From Paraburkholderia panacisoli (GTDB taxonomy: Bacteria; Pseudomonadota; Gammaproteobacteria; Burkholderiales; Burkholderiaceae), in assembly GCF_008369935.1 (NCBI RefSeq), contig NZ_VTUZ01000008.1:1-64000 (forward strand): DNA of 64,000 nt, read 5' to 3'. Below the pieces are notes generated by a model, which made no database searches, was not told the origin of the DNA, and saw only the letters and a program-made list of their open reading frames with translations. The position numbers and the translations under genes were made by a program. Position 1 is the first letter of the stretch, and each line of letters opens with the position of its first letter. Shown here one piece after another: positions 17,468 through 26,981 of the stretch.

Positions 17468-19023
17468 GCTGCACTCGCTGCGGTAGGGTTCGTTAATCGC
17501 TGCACGGGACGGATCGCGGCGCTGAGGATGTCCTCCTGCGTGAGGCCGTCGTTGACGAAGTCGCCGCGCAGCTCGCCTTCGCCGATCACCAGCACGCGAT
17601 CGCTGATGCCGAGCACCTCGGGCAATTCCGACGACACCATCACGATCGACATGCCGCGCTGCGCCAGTTGGAAGATCAGCTTGTAGATTTCGTACTTCGC
17701 GCCGACGTCGACGCCGCGCGTCGGTTCGTCGAGGATCAGCACCTTCGGATCGGTCAGCAGCATGCGCGTGAGCACCGCCTTCTGCTGATTGCCGCCGGAC
17801 AGGCTCGCGATCGACAGCATCGGATGCGCGGCGCGCACCGAAAGCCGTTTCATCTCCGTGTGGATCGTGTCGAGTTCGCCGGCCGAGTCGATCCGTCCGC
17901 CCGATGCGAAACGCTCCAGCACCGCGAGCGTGATGTTGTGACCGACACTCATGCCCGGCACGATGCCGTGGCGCTTGCGATCCTCCGGCACCATCGCGAT
18001 GCCCGCGCGAATCGCGTCGATGGGTGCGCGAATCTTCAGCGGCTTGCCGTTCATCAGCACGGTCGCTTCGCTCACACCGGGATACGCGCCGAAGATCGCC
18101 TGCATCAACTCCGTGCGGCCCGCGCCCACCAGTCCGGCCACGCCGAGAATCTCGCCATGCCGCAACGCGAACGACACGTCGTTCACGCGCTTGCGGCGCG
18201 GGTTGGTGACGTCGAAACAGGTGACATTACGCGCTTCGAAGATCACGTCGCCGATCGGATGCGGCTCGCGCGGAAACAGGTTCTTGATCTCGCGGCCCAC
18301 CATCAGCGCGATGATGCGGTCGGTGGTGAGCGCGTGCATCGGCTCCGTCGCGACATGACGGCCGTCGCGAATCACGCTGATCGTGTCGCATACCGCCGCC
18401 ACCTCGTCGAGCTTGTGCGAGATGTACACGCAGGCAATACCACGCCGCTTCAGATCGCGCACGATGTCGAGCAGGATGCTGATTTCCGATGTGGTCAGCG
18501 ACGACGAAGGCTCGTCGAGAATCAGCAGCTTCGCACGCTTGTTCAGCGCCTTGGCGATCTCGATCAACTGCTGATGGCCGCCGCCGTAGTTCATCACCGG
18601 CTGCGCGGCATTGATGCCGCTGATGCCGAGTTCGCGCAGCAATTCGTCGGCGCGCTGGTACATCGCGGCGTAGTTCATGCGGCCGCCGGGCAGCGTGATC
18701 TCGTTGCCGAGAAAGATGTTCTCCGCCACCGACAACTCCGGCACCAGCATCAACTCCTGGTGAATGATGATGATGCCGGCGCGTTCGGTGTCGCGCACGT
18801 TGGCGGCCTTCAGCGGCGCGCCTTCCCAGTTTATTTCGCCCTCCCAGGTACCGTGCGGATACACACCTGAGAGCACTTTCATCAGTGTCGATTTGCCCGC
18901 GCCGTTCTCGCCGCACAAGCCGACGCACTCGCCCGGCGCGACCTTCAGGTCGATGCCGTCGAGTGCCTTCACGCCAGAAAACGCCTTGACGATGCCGCGC
19001 ATCGTCAGTAGAGGTTGCGTCAT
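17464..19023 (-). CDS. xylG: D-xylose ABC transporter ATP-binding protein
   Basis: The 519-residue protein has two ABC domains. The first has Walker [10 protein letters not shown] (about 39), a GGGHQQL signature and Walker [12 protein letters not shown]. The second has a degenerate P-loop [13 protein letters not shown], the LSGGNQQK signature and [12 protein letters not shown]. This asymmetry is normal for sugar importers of this class. The ATG at 19023 opens the protein [10 protein letters not shown]; the longer frame upstream has no coding character. It sits 79 bp after xylF. Confidence 0.94.
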   Translation of the reverse strand: MTQPLLTMRGIVKAFSGVKALDGIDLKVAPGECVGLCGENGAGKSTLMKVLSGVYPHGTWEGEINWEGAPLKAANVRDTERAGIIIIHQELMLVPELSVAENIFLGNEITLPGGRMNYAAMYQRADELLRELGISGINAAQPVMNYGGGHQQLIEIAKALNKRAKLLILDEPSSSLTTSEISILLDIVRDLKRRGIACVYISHKLDEVAAVCDTISVIRDGRHVATEPMHALTTDRIIALMVGREIKNLFPREPHPIGDVIFEARNVTCFDVTNPRRKRVNDVSFALRHGEILGVAGLVGAGRTELMQAIFGAYPGVSEATVLMNGKPLKIRAPIDAIRAGIAMVPEDRKRHGIVPGMSVGHNITLAVLERFASGGRIDSAGELDTIHTEMKRLSVRAAHPMLSIASLSGGNQQKAVLTRMLLTDPKVLILDEPTRGVDVGAKYEIYKLIFQLAQRGMSIVMVSSELPEVLGISDRVLVIGEGELRGDFVNDGLTQEDILSAAIRPVQRLTNPTAASAA

Positions 19024-19102
19024 TCGCTCTGCCTCGCTGCAAGGCGCGCGGCGGCCTCGATGCGCATCGCACGCACCGGAGTCCGCCGCGCGCGCGTTAC
19101 GC

Positions 19103-20131
19103 TCATTGGCTCGCGAGCTGGGCCTGGGTATAGAAGCCGTCCTTGACGACCACATCGACATTGCTCTTGGTGAGCAACGTGGGTTGCAGCAGCACCGTGT
19201 CGACCTTCTTCTTGCCGTTGTCGTACTGCGCGTTGTACGCGGGCTTCTCACCCTTGGCCAGCGCGACCGAGAGTTTTGCCGCTTCGCCCGCAATCAGCTT
19301 CAGCGGCTTGTACACGGTCATGGTCTGCGTACCGGCGATCACACGCTTGACCGCCGCAAGGTCCGCGTCCTGGCCCGACACCGGCACCTTGCCCGCCATG
19401 TGCTGCGCGGCGAGCGCCTGAATCGCGCCGCCCGCGGTGCCGTCGTTCGATGCGACGATCGCGTCGATCTTGTTGTTGTTCGCGGTCAGCGCATCTTCGA
19501 CGATGCGCAGCGCCGTCGAAGCGCTCCACTCAGGCACCCACTGCTGGCCGACCACCTTGATGTCGCCCTTGTCCATTGCGGGCTTCAGTACCTTGAGCTG
19601 GCCTTCGCGCAACATCTTCGCGTTGTTGTCGGTCGGGGCGCCGCCGAGCAGGAAGTAGTTGCCCTTCGGCTGCGCGTTATAGACGCCTTGCGCCTGCAGT
19701 TCGCCGACCTTCTCGTTGTCGAACGAGATATAGCCGTCGACGTCGGCGTCGAGAATCAGGCGGTCATACGAGACCACCTTGATGCCCGCCTTCTTCGCTT
19801 CGGCGACCACGTTGCCGAGCGTCTTCGAATTGAACGGCACGATCACGATCACATCCACGCCGCGCGAGATCAGGTTTTCGATCTGCGAGATTTGCCGCTC
19901 CTCGCTCGCGTCGGCCGATTGCACCGACACCTTCGCGCCGAGCTTTTCCGCTGCGGCGACGAAATAGTCACGATCGCGCGACCAGCGCTCGACGCGCAGA
20001 TCGTCGATACAGAAGCCGATTTCCGGGTGATCCTTGCTGGCATGCGCGAGCGGCGCGGCAAGCGAAAGGCTGGCGAGTACCGCTCCGCACACGAGGGAAC
20101 TCAGTACGTTACGACGCGTTTTGAATTGCAT
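19103..20131 (-). CDS. xylF: D-xylose periplasmic binding protein
   Basis: The 342-residue protein has a Sec signal peptide ending near [10 protein letters not shown]. The mature part is the XylF type of periplasmic binding protein: [20 protein letters not shown] at its start, then a [17 protein letters not shown] strand and [20 protein letters not shown]. It delivers xylose to XylGH. AAAGGAGACAGAC precedes the ATG, a strong ribosome binding site. A long hairpin (20149-20180) begins 18 nt upstream of the ATG, with further tandem copies beyond it. Confidence 0.95.
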   Translation of the reverse strand: MQFKTRRNVLSSLVCGAVLASLSLAAPLAHASKDHPEIGFCIDDLRVERWSRDRDYFVAAAEKLGAKVSVQSADASEERQISQIENLISRGVDVIVIVPFNSKTLGNVVAEAKKAGIKVVSYDRLILDADVDGYISFDNEKVGELQAQGVYNAQPKGNYFLLGGAPTDNNAKMLREGQLKVLKPAMDKGDIKVVGQQWVPEWSASTALRIVEDALTANNNKIDAIVASNDGTAGGAIQALAAQHMAGKVPVSGQDADLAAVKRVIAGTQTMTVYKPLKLIAGEAAKLSVALAKGEKPAYNAQYDNGKKKVDTVLLQPTLLTKSNVDVVVKDGFYTQAQLASQ

Positions 20132-20148
20132 GTCTGTCTCCTTTGTCG

Positions 20149-20313
20149 ACCGGAGTTAGTGCTTCAGCACTTACTCCGGTCCCATGAAATATGGTTTCGT
20201 TGTACTAGTTAGTGCTTCAGCACTTACTCCGGTTCCATGAAATATGGTTTCGTTGTACTAGTTAGTGCTTCAGCACTTACTCCGGTCCCATGAAAGATGG
20301 TTTATTTGTATTA
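20149..20313. repeat. three 53-bp tandem repeats carrying hairpins, between xylA and xylF
   Basis: Three copies with a period of exactly 53 bp begin at 20155, 20208 and 20261. Copies 1 and 2 are nearly identical; copy 3 diverges in its second half. Each holds the palindrome AGTGCT-TC-AGCACT and, in copies 1 and 2, GAAA-TATGG-TTTC. The copy nearest xylF is extended into a 15-bp-arm hairpin (20149-20180, ACCGGAGT at the base, one mismatch). They lie in the 326-bp gap between xylA and xylF. Possible roles are XylR binding, mRNA stabilisation of the xylA end, or modulation of xylF translation. Confidence 0.85.
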
Positions 20314-20457
20314 GCCGGAATACCGGATTGGTCGGCCTGCGCTGCGAGCGCCAGAACCGGTCATGCGACAACCCAAAGCTTCCCCTTCGCGCGGTCGACG
20401 TGGCCGCGCGATCCTTATGTGATGCTCTCTGTTTCTATTGCATACCCCGGATGCCTT
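20314..20457. other. remainder of xylA-xylF gap
   Basis: Downstream of xylA on the minus strand. A CGCGCGG...CCGCGCG inverted repeat lies near 20395-20418, without a T run. No gene is seen. Confidence 0.4.
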
Positions 20458-21780
20458 TCAGCGTCCGCTATAAATCGCCTGATTGACGATGTTCTCCATC
20501 CTCTCCTGCTGACCGCTCGCATGCTGCGGATTGAGGCCTCGCGCCAGTGCATCCGTCGCGAGGGCCGACAGCGAATAGTCGCCGGAAAGAATCTTGCGGC
20601 CGAACTCCGCGTTCCAGCCCGCGTAGCGCTGACGCTTGAACTGTTCGAGACGATCGCTTTCGACCAGCACTGCCGCGCGCTCGACGGCAAGCGCGAGATT
20701 GTCGATTGCGCCGATGTGGCCGTAGAACAGATCTTCGGGATCGACGCTTTGGCGCCGCACTTTCGAATCGAAGTTCATGCCGCCCGTCGTGAAGCCGCCG
20801 TGCCTGAGAATCTCGTAGAAGGCCAGCGTCAGTTCTTCGACGCTATTCGGAAACTGATCGGTATCCCAACCGTTTTGCGGGTCGCCGCGATTCGCGTCGA
20901 CGCTGCCGAAGATCCCCAGCGCGTAGGCTGTCGCGATCTCGTGATGAAACGAGTGACCCGCAAGCGTCGCGTGGTTGGCCTCGATGTTCACGCGAATTTC
21001 TTTCTCCAGCCCGAATTGGCGCAGGAAGCCGTGCACGGTCGCGACGTCGTAGTCGTATTGATGTTTGGTCGGCTCCTGCGGCTTCGGCTCGATCAGCAGC
21101 GAGCCCTTGAAGCCGATCTTGTGCGCGTGATCGACCACCATGTGCAGGAAGCGCGCGAGTTGTTCGCGTTCGCGCACGAGGTCGGTGTTGAGCAGCGTGT
21201 CGTAACCTTCGCGGCCGCCCCACAGCACATAGTTCTCGCCGCCGAGCCGTTGCGTCGCATCGAGCGCGTGGCGCACCTGGGTCGCGGCAAACGCGAAGAT
21301 CTCCGGATCGGGGCTGGTCGCGGCGCCCGCCGCGTAACGCGGATGCGAGAACAGATTGGCCGTGCCCCATAGCAGTTTGATGCCGCTATCCTGCTGCTTG
21401 CGCGCCAGATAGTCGGCGACGCGCAAGAAGTTCTCGCTGTATTCCTTCAGGCTCGCGCCTTCGGGCGCGACGTCGGTGTCGTGAAACGTGTAGTACGGCG
21501 TGCCGAGCTTCGAGAAGAACTCGAATGCGGCATCGGCTTTTTGCAGCGCTCGTTCCATCGCGTCGCCGGTTTGCTGCCACGGACGCTTGAAGGTTCCTTG
21601 CCCGAAAATGTCCACGCCCGGCCAGACGAAGGTATGCCAGTAGCACACCGCGATACGCAGATGTTCTTCGAGTGTCTTGCCGAGTACCCGCTTGCTTTTG
21701 TCGTAATGGCGGTACGCAAGCGGGTTCTCCGATTGCGGACCTTCATAGCGGATCTCGGGAATGTGTTCGAAGTAAGACAT
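20458..21780 (-). CDS. xylA: xylose isomerase
   Basis: The 440-residue protein converts D-xylose to D-xylulose. It has the class II isomerase length and motifs: [13 protein letters not shown] with the catalytic His, [32 protein letters not shown] with metal ligands, and [17 protein letters not shown]. The ATG at 21780 gives [15 protein letters not shown] and is preceded by CAGGAGACGCTG. It is the first gene of the xylAFGH unit and is divergent from xylR. No xylulokinase gene is present in the window. Confidence 0.96.
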   Translation of the reverse strand: MSYFEHIPEIRYEGPQSENPLAYRHYDKSKRVLGKTLEEHLRIAVCYWHTFVWPGVDIFGQGTFKRPWQQTGDAMERALQKADAAFEFFSKLGTPYYTFHDTDVAPEGASLKEYSENFLRVADYLARKQQDSGIKLLWGTANLFSHPRYAAGAATSPDPEIFAFAATQVRHALDATQRLGGENYVLWGGREGYDTLLNTDLVREREQLARFLHMVVDHAHKIGFKGSLLIEPKPQEPTKHQYDYDVATVHGFLRQFGLEKEIRVNIEANHATLAGHSFHHEIATAYALGIFGSVDANRGDPQNGWDTDQFPNSVEELTLAFYEILRHGGFTTGGMNFDSKVRRQSVDPEDLFYGHIGAIDNLALAVERAAVLVESDRLEQFKRQRYAGWNAEFGRKILSGDYSLSALATDALARGLNPQHASGQQERMENIVNQAIYSGR

Positions 21781-22052
21781 CAGCGTCTCCTGTGTATGTT
21801 GCACCGCAACTCGCGCCGCTTCGTCACGCCGGTCTACAAGGTGACGCCATGCTGCCGCTTGCGGGAAGCATCGGCAATTGCGAAATTGCGCAGCTCGCTT
21901 AATGTTTCTTACCGCCCGCGTGTTTGTTTCGCACCCGCGCCCGATTCGGGGCCTAGAATAACCAGACACTTAAAAATGGCGCTGCACCAAGCGGCCACTA
22001 AACAGGAGACAACGGCGCGGCGGGTCCGACGATCCGCACGCCGCTCACCGTC
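21781..22052. promoter_or_regulatory. divergent xylA/xylR intergenic region
   Basis: This 272-bp gap must contain both the xylA and xylR promoters and probably XylR binding sites. GCTTAATGTTTCTTACC (about 21896-21912) and CTAGAATAACC (about 21952-21962) are AT-rich spots that could be -10 regions. I cannot assign boxes with confidence. Confidence 0.4.
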
Positions 22053-23270
22053 ATGCCCCGTCCGCAAACACCCCAGACGACCCATCGGATCGCACTGCTG
22101 TTCAATGCGAACAAGGTTTACGACCGCGAGATCATCACCGGCATCGGCAATTACCTGCTGTCAACCCGAGTCGCGTGGGATCTCTTCCTCGAAGAAGATT
22201 TCCGCTGCCGGCTGACCGGCATCGAGCGCTTCGACGGCGACGGCATCATCGCAGACTTCGACGACCCCGCCGTCGGTGAAGCGCTGCGCGACTGTCCGTT
22301 GCCGGTGGTCGCGGTCGGGTCGTCGTTCGAAGACCCGGCGCACTACCCTCCGGACTTACCCTATATCGCGACCGACAACAGCAAGCTCGTGTCGCTCGCC
22401 TACACGCATCTGATCGGCGCGGGCCTCGAACACTTCGCGTTGTATAGCCTGCCGCAGGCGCAGGAAAACCGTTGGGCGCAGCAGCGCGAACTCGCGTTCG
22501 CCCATTTGCGCCGCGCCGATGGACGCAGTGACGCGCAACTCGACAGCGAGATCTATCGCGGCCTGTCGACCAGCGCGCCGTCATGGAACCAGGCGACCGA
22601 GCAGCTCACCGCGTGGCTGCGGCAACTGCCGAAGCCGGTCGGCATCATCGCCGTGACCGATGCGCGGGCGCGGCATCTGCTGCAGGCGTGTCTGATCGCG
22701 GGCATTCCGGTGCCCGAGGAAGTCGCGATCATCGGTATCGACAACGACCCGCTGACGCGCACGTTGACGCGTATTCCGCTTTCTTCGGTGATTCAGGGCA
22801 CTGAGGAAATGGGTCGTACCGCCGCGCACGTTTTGCATCAGATGCTGCACGGTGCCCGTTTTCCGGGGCGGCGCATTCTCGTGCCGCCGGTCGGTATCAA
22901 TGTGCTCGAATCGACCCGGCATCAACCGCTCGCGAGTCCGTATGTGATGCGCGCGCGGCACTTCATCCGTCAGTACGCGTGCCAGGGGATTCGCACCGAG
23001 CAGGTGGCCGACTATGTGGGCGTGTCGCGCTCGTCGCTCGAAGAATACTTCCGGCGCGAACGGCAGTGCACCGTGCACCAGGAAATCCTGCGCCATAAAC
23101 TCGATGTCGCGAAGGCGCTGCTCGCCAAACGCGATGCGTCGAGCGCGGAAGTGGCGATTCGTTGCGGCTTCACGTCGTTGCAATACATGTACGCGGTGTT
23201 TCGCCGTGAACTCGGCTGTACGCCGCGCGAATACCAGGCGCGCGCGAATCCGACGACAACGCCCGGCTGA
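22053..23270 (+). CDS. xylR: XylR, xylose-responsive transcriptional regulator
   Basis: The 405-residue protein has the XylR fusion layout: a periplasmic-binding-protein-like sugar sensor (about 10-280, starting HRIALLFNANKVYDREIITG) and a C-terminal AraC-type DNA-binding domain (about 300-400) with two helix-turn-helices, ending AIRCGFTSLQYMYAVFRREL with GCTPREY. It is expected to bind xylose and activate the divergent xylAFGH operon. Length matches E. coli XylR (about 390). The epimerase gene follows 33 bp after its stop, so they are likely co-transcribed. Confidence 0.93.
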   Translation: MPRPQTPQTTHRIALLFNANKVYDREIITGIGNYLLSTRVAWDLFLEEDFRCRLTGIERFDGDGIIADFDDPAVGEALRDCPLPVVAVGSSFEDPAHYPPDLPYIATDNSKLVSLAYTHLIGAGLEHFALYSLPQAQENRWAQQRELAFAHLRRADGRSDAQLDSEIYRGLSTSAPSWNQATEQLTAWLRQLPKPVGIIAVTDARARHLLQACLIAGIPVPEEVAIIGIDNDPLTRTLTRIPLSSVIQGTEEMGRTAAHVLHQMLHGARFPGRRILVPPVGINVLESTRHQPLASPYVMRARHFIRQYACQGIRTEQVADYVGVSRSSLEEYFRRERQCTVHQEILRHKLDVAKALLAKRDASSAEVAIRCGFTSLQYMYAVFRRELGCTPREYQARANPTTTPG

Positions 23271-23303
23271 ACATGCCTTTTCATTTTTCCTTCCACTGAC
23301 TAC

Positions 23304-24389
23304 ATGATCAGCATCGCACAACTTTCTTCTGAGGCGTGGGGCACACTGCACGGTGGCGATCGCGTCCGGCTCTATACGTTGCGCAACGCGCACGGCATGA
23401 AGGTCGCCATCAGCGACCTCGGCGCGACGCTGGTCTCGTGGCACGCTCCGGATCGTGCCGGACGCCTCGGCGACATCCTGCTCGGCCACGACACGCCCGC
23501 CGACTACGTCGCGGCCACCACCTACATGGGCGGCCTGATCGGCCGCTGGGCGAACCGCATCGCCGATGCGCGCTTTACGCTCGACGGTATCGAGTACACG
23601 CTCGACCGCAACGAAGGCGCGAACCTCCTGCACGGCGGCACCGTGGGTTTTCATCGCGCGCTGTGGGACGTGAGCGAGGACAACGGCGCGTTGCTGATGC
23701 GTCTGGAGTCGCCCGAGGGAGACGCCGGTTTTCCGGGCAACGTGACCACGCAAGTGCGCTATTCGCTCGACGACGACGGCACGTTGACCATCGAGTACGA
23801 GGCGATCACCGATGCGGCAACGCCGCTCAATCTGACGAGCCATCCGTACTTCAATCTGACGGGCCGGGCGGCCACCGACATTCGCGGCCATATGCTGTCG
23901 ATAGACGCCGAGCAGTTCTTCGAAGTCGACGGCGCGATGATTCCGTGCGAGCTGGCCGAGGTGGCGGGCAATGCGTTCGACTTCCGCCAGAGCGCACCGA
24001 TCGGCGCGCGGCTGGACTGGCCGCACACGCAACTGGCGCGGGCTGGCGGTTTCGATCATTGCTACGTGCTGCGCGAGGCAGCCGGCGCCGGCGCGAGCGA
24101 AAGCGTGCAGCCGCTGCGCCAGGTGGCCTGCGCGTACGACCCCGGCAGTGGACGCGAATTGACCGTGTCGACCGATCAGCGCGGCTTACAGTTCTATACC
24201 GGCAACTTCCTGAATGGCGACTCGGGACGCGGCGGGATCAGGTATCAACGCTATGCGGGTTTGTGTCTGGAAGCAGGCGGCTTTCCGAACCAGGTCAATA
24301 TGGCCGGGCAGGACGAGGTCATCTTGCGACCCGGCGATACATACCGGCAAGTCACGGCTTATCGGGTCGACGTGCGCAAGGGTGTTTGA
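23304..24389 (+). CDS. aldose 1-epimerase (galactose mutarotase family)
   Basis: The 361-residue protein interconverts alpha and beta sugar anomers, here presumably xylose, feeding XylA. Family motifs are GRWANRIADARFTLDG (substrate Arg), LNLTSHPYFNLTG with the catalytic His near residue 175, and CLEAGGFPNQVN with the catalytic Glu near 330. It lies just downstream of xylR in the same direction. The longer out-of-phase frame starting at 23336 is a shadow. Confidence 0.93.
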   Translation: MISIAQLSSEAWGTLHGGDRVRLYTLRNAHGMKVAISDLGATLVSWHAPDRAGRLGDILLGHDTPADYVAATTYMGGLIGRWANRIADARFTLDGIEYTLDRNEGANLLHGGTVGFHRALWDVSEDNGALLMRLESPEGDAGFPGNVTTQVRYSLDDDGTLTIEYEAITDAATPLNLTSHPYFNLTGRAATDIRGHMLSIDAEQFFEVDGAMIPCELAEVAGNAFDFRQSAPIGARLDWPHTQLARAGGFDHCYVLREAAGAGASESVQPLRQVACAYDPGSGRELTVSTDQRGLQFYTGNFLNGDSGRGGIRYQRYAGLCLEAGGFPNQVNMAGQDEVILRPGDTYRQVTAYRVDVRKGV

Positions 24390-24549
24390 CACCCTCCTTG
24401 CAAACGACATTACATGACGCCGACTTATTATTTGCAGCAATACTGAATTAACGTCCGGGTGGTTTCCCCTGGATTGATCGCTTCCTAGACTCCTTCAATG
24501 GGTGCCGGAGATTGCGGTGCCGGAAACGACAATCTCGGAGGGAAGCATC

Positions 24550-24855
24550 ATGAAATCACTCATCAAAGCAGTGGCACTGGCCGTTGTTCTTGTTGCGCCG
24601 GTGGCTTCGTTCGCACAAACCGAGCAGCCGCTCACGCGTGCGGAGGTCAAGGCTCAATTGAAGCAGATCGAGCAGGCGGGCTATAACCCGGCCAAGTCGA
24701 GCGACTCCACTTACCCCGCTGACATCCAGGCTGCCGAAGCGCGCGTCGCCGCACAGAACGCGACTGCTCAGGCCGATACCACCGGATATGGGACGACGGC
24801 AACGGGGTCGTCGCAAACGGGTGGCAGTGCGGCTGGGGCGAATACAGGGCAATAG
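24550..24855 (+). CDS. DUF4148 exported protein
   Basis: A 101-residue protein with a Sec signal peptide (MKSLIKAVALAVVLVAPVAS, cleavage after FA) followed by the DUF4148 core LTRAEVKAQLKQIEQAGYNP and YPADIQAAEARVAAQN. This family is abundant in Burkholderiales and its function is unknown. The tail is rich in Thr, Gly and Ser. GGAGGGAAG precedes the ATG at 24550. A strong terminator follows at 24881. Confidence 0.88.
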   Translation: MKSLIKAVALAVVLVAPVASFAQTEQPLTRAEVKAQLKQIEQAGYNPAKSSDSTYPADIQAAEARVAAQNATAQADTTGYGTTATGSSQTGGSAAGANTGQ

Positions 24856-24880
24856 CTGGCCGTTGTTACGTGGTGTGGGC

Positions 24881-24914
24881 GAGCACATGCGTGGCGACGC
24901 ATGTGCTCTTTTTT
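24881..24914 (+). terminator. Rho-independent terminator after the DUF4148 gene
   Basis: A perfect 12-bp stem GAGCACATGCGT / ACGCATGTGCTC with GGCG loop is followed by six T. It ends the DUF4148 transcript 25 bp after its stop codon. Confidence 0.93.
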
Positions 24915-25176
24915 GTGTATTGAGCGGTGTAGAACGATAGCGCTTCGCGCGTCGGAAAGTCGTTTGACGAAACTCACGGCGCGCTTACCGTAGCAGTAAT
25001 CCCTCCCTGCTTTCGCAATCCCTCGATCCTGCAATACGTTTTTCGCTACTCGCGCCTCGCACGATCGGTCTAACACTCCCAGCGCGCTTTTCATCGGCGC
25101 CTTGCATCGACAGATTCATGCCGGCGCAAGGCGCCGCTTTTCATTGAGCCTTCGCAACTCGTTGTCCGCTCCCACG
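24915..25176. other. intergenic region with a 10-bp inverted repeat
   Basis: No gene is seen. GGCGCCTTGC (25096-25105) and GCAAGGCGCC (25126-25135) form exact inverted arms around a 20-nt loop, followed by GCTTTTC. It could be a weak terminator or processing hairpin. Confidence 0.45.
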
Positions 25177-25466
25177 TATATAGCCGGCAACTTCGCGCAT
25201 ATCCCGGATGGCGAAATACGCCGCAACCGGCTCGGACAAGCGGACAATCCGCGAACCGCCGCAGCGGTCGCGTTTGCGCGTGCGCTGATGGAAACGCGCG
25301 GCAAGATTTCCGAAGCCGATCTGGAAAAGTGCGCGCGGCGGGATTCAACGATGCGAACATCGTCGAAATCATCGCGTTGAGCGCACAGTACATGCTGACG
25401 AATTTCGTCAACAATGCGTCCGATACGGAAATAGACTTTCCAGTGGTCGATCCCGAAGTTGCCTGA
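25177..25466 (+). pseudogene. broken AhpD/carboxymuconolactone decarboxylase-like gene
   Basis: The first frame encodes AGNFAHIPDGEIRRNRLGQA and then ALMETRGKISEADLEK; the homology continues in the next frame as VRAAGFNDANIVEIIALSAQ, then YMLTNFVNNASDTEIDFPVV, to a TGA at 25464-25466. The switch falls in a run of four A at 25325-25328, consistent with loss of one base. The order matches the C-terminal half of AhpD-like proteins; the N-terminal half with the CxxC/His redox site is missing. It is therefore both truncated and frameshifted. Confidence 0.75.
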
Positions 25467-25509
25467 TCAACATGGGAGTCTCGGCTCCCTCATTTCCAGG
25501 AGACACGCC

Positions 25510-26334
25510 ATGCCCCGCACCATCGCTGAAAAACGCGCCGCCTTCCGCGCGCTGCACACGTCCGGCTGTTTCGTGCTGCCCAATCCGTGGGATGCGGGCA
25601 GCGCCCGCTATCTGCAAACCCTCGGCTTCCAGGCTCTCGCCACCACGAGTTCGGGTTTTGCGTGGTCAACCGGCCACGCCGACAACACGCTGCCTCGCGA
25701 GGCGATCCTCGCGCACCTGCGCGATATCGTCGAAGCGACCGATCTGCCGGTGAACGCTGACTTCGAGAACGGCTTCGGCGACGATCCGGCAGGCGTCGCC
25801 GAAAGCGTGAAGCTGGCCGTCGCAACCGGTGTTGCCGGCCTGTCGATCGAAGACGCCACGGGCGACCCCGCGGGCGCGCTGTTTCCGATCGATGTCGCCG
25901 TGCAAAGGATTAGCGCAGCACGCCGGGCGATCGACGAAACCGGTGGCGAGACGCTGCTGATCGGCCGGGCGGAGAACTTCTTTGCCGGCAAGCCCGATCT
26001 CGATGACGCGATCGCGCGCCTGAAAGCCTATGCCGCGGCCGGCGCCGATTGCCTGTACGCGCCGGGCATTCAGACGCGCGAGCAGATCGAGGCCGTGGTC
26101 GCCGCCGTGGCGCCGAAGCCCGTCAACCTGTTGATCGGCTCCACGTCCACTCTCACGCTGCAGGATGTTGCCGGGCTCGGCGTGCGGCGCATCAGCGTCG
26201 GCGGTGCGCTGGCCCGCGCGGCATGGGGCGGCTTCATGCAGGCCGCGCAGGGGCTGACCGAGGGGCGCTTCGACGGCTTTGCGGGCGCGGCTTCCGGCGG
26301 GCAACTCAACGAGTTGTTCCGCAACGGCGCGTGA
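25510..26334 (+). CDS. isocitrate lyase/PEP mutase family protein
   Basis: The 274-residue TIM-barrel protein belongs to the isocitrate lyase/phosphoenolpyruvate mutase superfamily. LPNPWDAGSARYLQTLGFQA begins the fold, LPVNADFENGFGD carries the Mg-binding acidic residues, GLSIEDATGD and LIGRAENFFAG follow. The KKCGH loop of true isocitrate lyases is absent, so this is the oxaloacetate-hydrolase/PEP-mutase-like group with unassigned substrate. The ATG at 25510 has CCAGGAGACACGCC before it. A ridA gene follows 64 bp downstream. Confidence 0.85.
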   Translation: MPRTIAEKRAAFRALHTSGCFVLPNPWDAGSARYLQTLGFQALATTSSGFAWSTGHADNTLPREAILAHLRDIVEATDLPVNADFENGFGDDPAGVAESVKLAVATGVAGLSIEDATGDPAGALFPIDVAVQRISAARRAIDETGGETLLIGRAENFFAGKPDLDDAIARLKAYAAAGADCLYAPGIQTREQIEAVVAAVAPKPVNLLIGSTSTLTLQDVAGLGVRRISVGGALARAAWGGFMQAAQGLTEGRFDGFAGAASGGQLNELFRNGA

Positions 26335-26398
26335 AAACCGATGACCCACCCGCGCACGTCCCCTTTAGACGGTTTAGACGGTTTGGATGGAGATAAGC

Positions 26399-26794
26399 AT
26401 GGCTCGTGAAATCATTCGCGTGGAACCGCTGTCGACTTACCTCGACAACTGGAAAGCGCCCACTTCGGCGGTGACGCGTCACGGCGATACCGTCTATGTT
26501 TCAGGCTTTCCGCCCTTCGATCCCGCGACGGGCGAAATTATCGACGCGCCGATCGAGCGTCAGACCGAACTGGTTCTGGAGCAGATGAAGCTGTGCCTGG
26601 AAACGGCCGGTTCATCGCTGGAGCAGGTGCTCAAGTGCAATGTCTACTGCACGTCGGTCGAGAAGTTCGCCGCAGTCAACGCGGTCTACAAACGTTATTT
26701 TCCAGTCGATCCACCGGTGCGGATCTTCGTGAACGTGCCCGCGTGGCCTGGTCATTTCGACATCGAGATCGATTGCGTTGCGGCTGTCGGATAG
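26399..26794 (+). CDS. RidA/YjgF family protein
   Basis: A 131-residue member of the Rid family, whose characterised members hydrolyse reactive enamines and imines. Family features are [52 protein letters not shown] and the C-terminal [20 protein letters not shown]. The start is ATG at 26399 with GGAGATAAGC before it. It may be co-expressed with the PEP-mutase-like gene and possibly the XRE-cupin regulator further on. Confidence 0.88.
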   Translation: MAREIIRVEPLSTYLDNWKAPTSAVTRHGDTVYVSGFPPFDPATGEIIDAPIERQTELVLEQMKLCLETAGSSLEQVLKCNVYCTSVEKFAAVNAVYKRYFPVDPPVRIFVNVPAWPGHFDIEIDCVAAVG

Positions 26795-26981
26795 CGGTTA
26801 GCAAGGTCTTGCCCCATGCCGGGGTTTCCGATGAGAAAAGCGCGCGGGCATTCCCGCCGCTTTCTCTGCCCCATGCTGTTCGCCTCATCCGCTGCTGCAA
26901 ATCCGGCCGTCGCGCCAAATGTTATTATCGGAAACACAACTCGCCACCATAAAGCGCGTACCCGAAAAAGCAGCAAACCCC

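Noticed and set aside
20155..20313. Tandem repeats considered as a CRISPR array
   Set aside because: Whole 53-bp units repeat without unique spacers, there are only three, and no cas genes are nearby.
20290..21372. Plus-strand frame running from the repeat into xylA
   Set aside because: Most of it is antisense to xylA; the start lies in repeat copy 3 and has no coding support.
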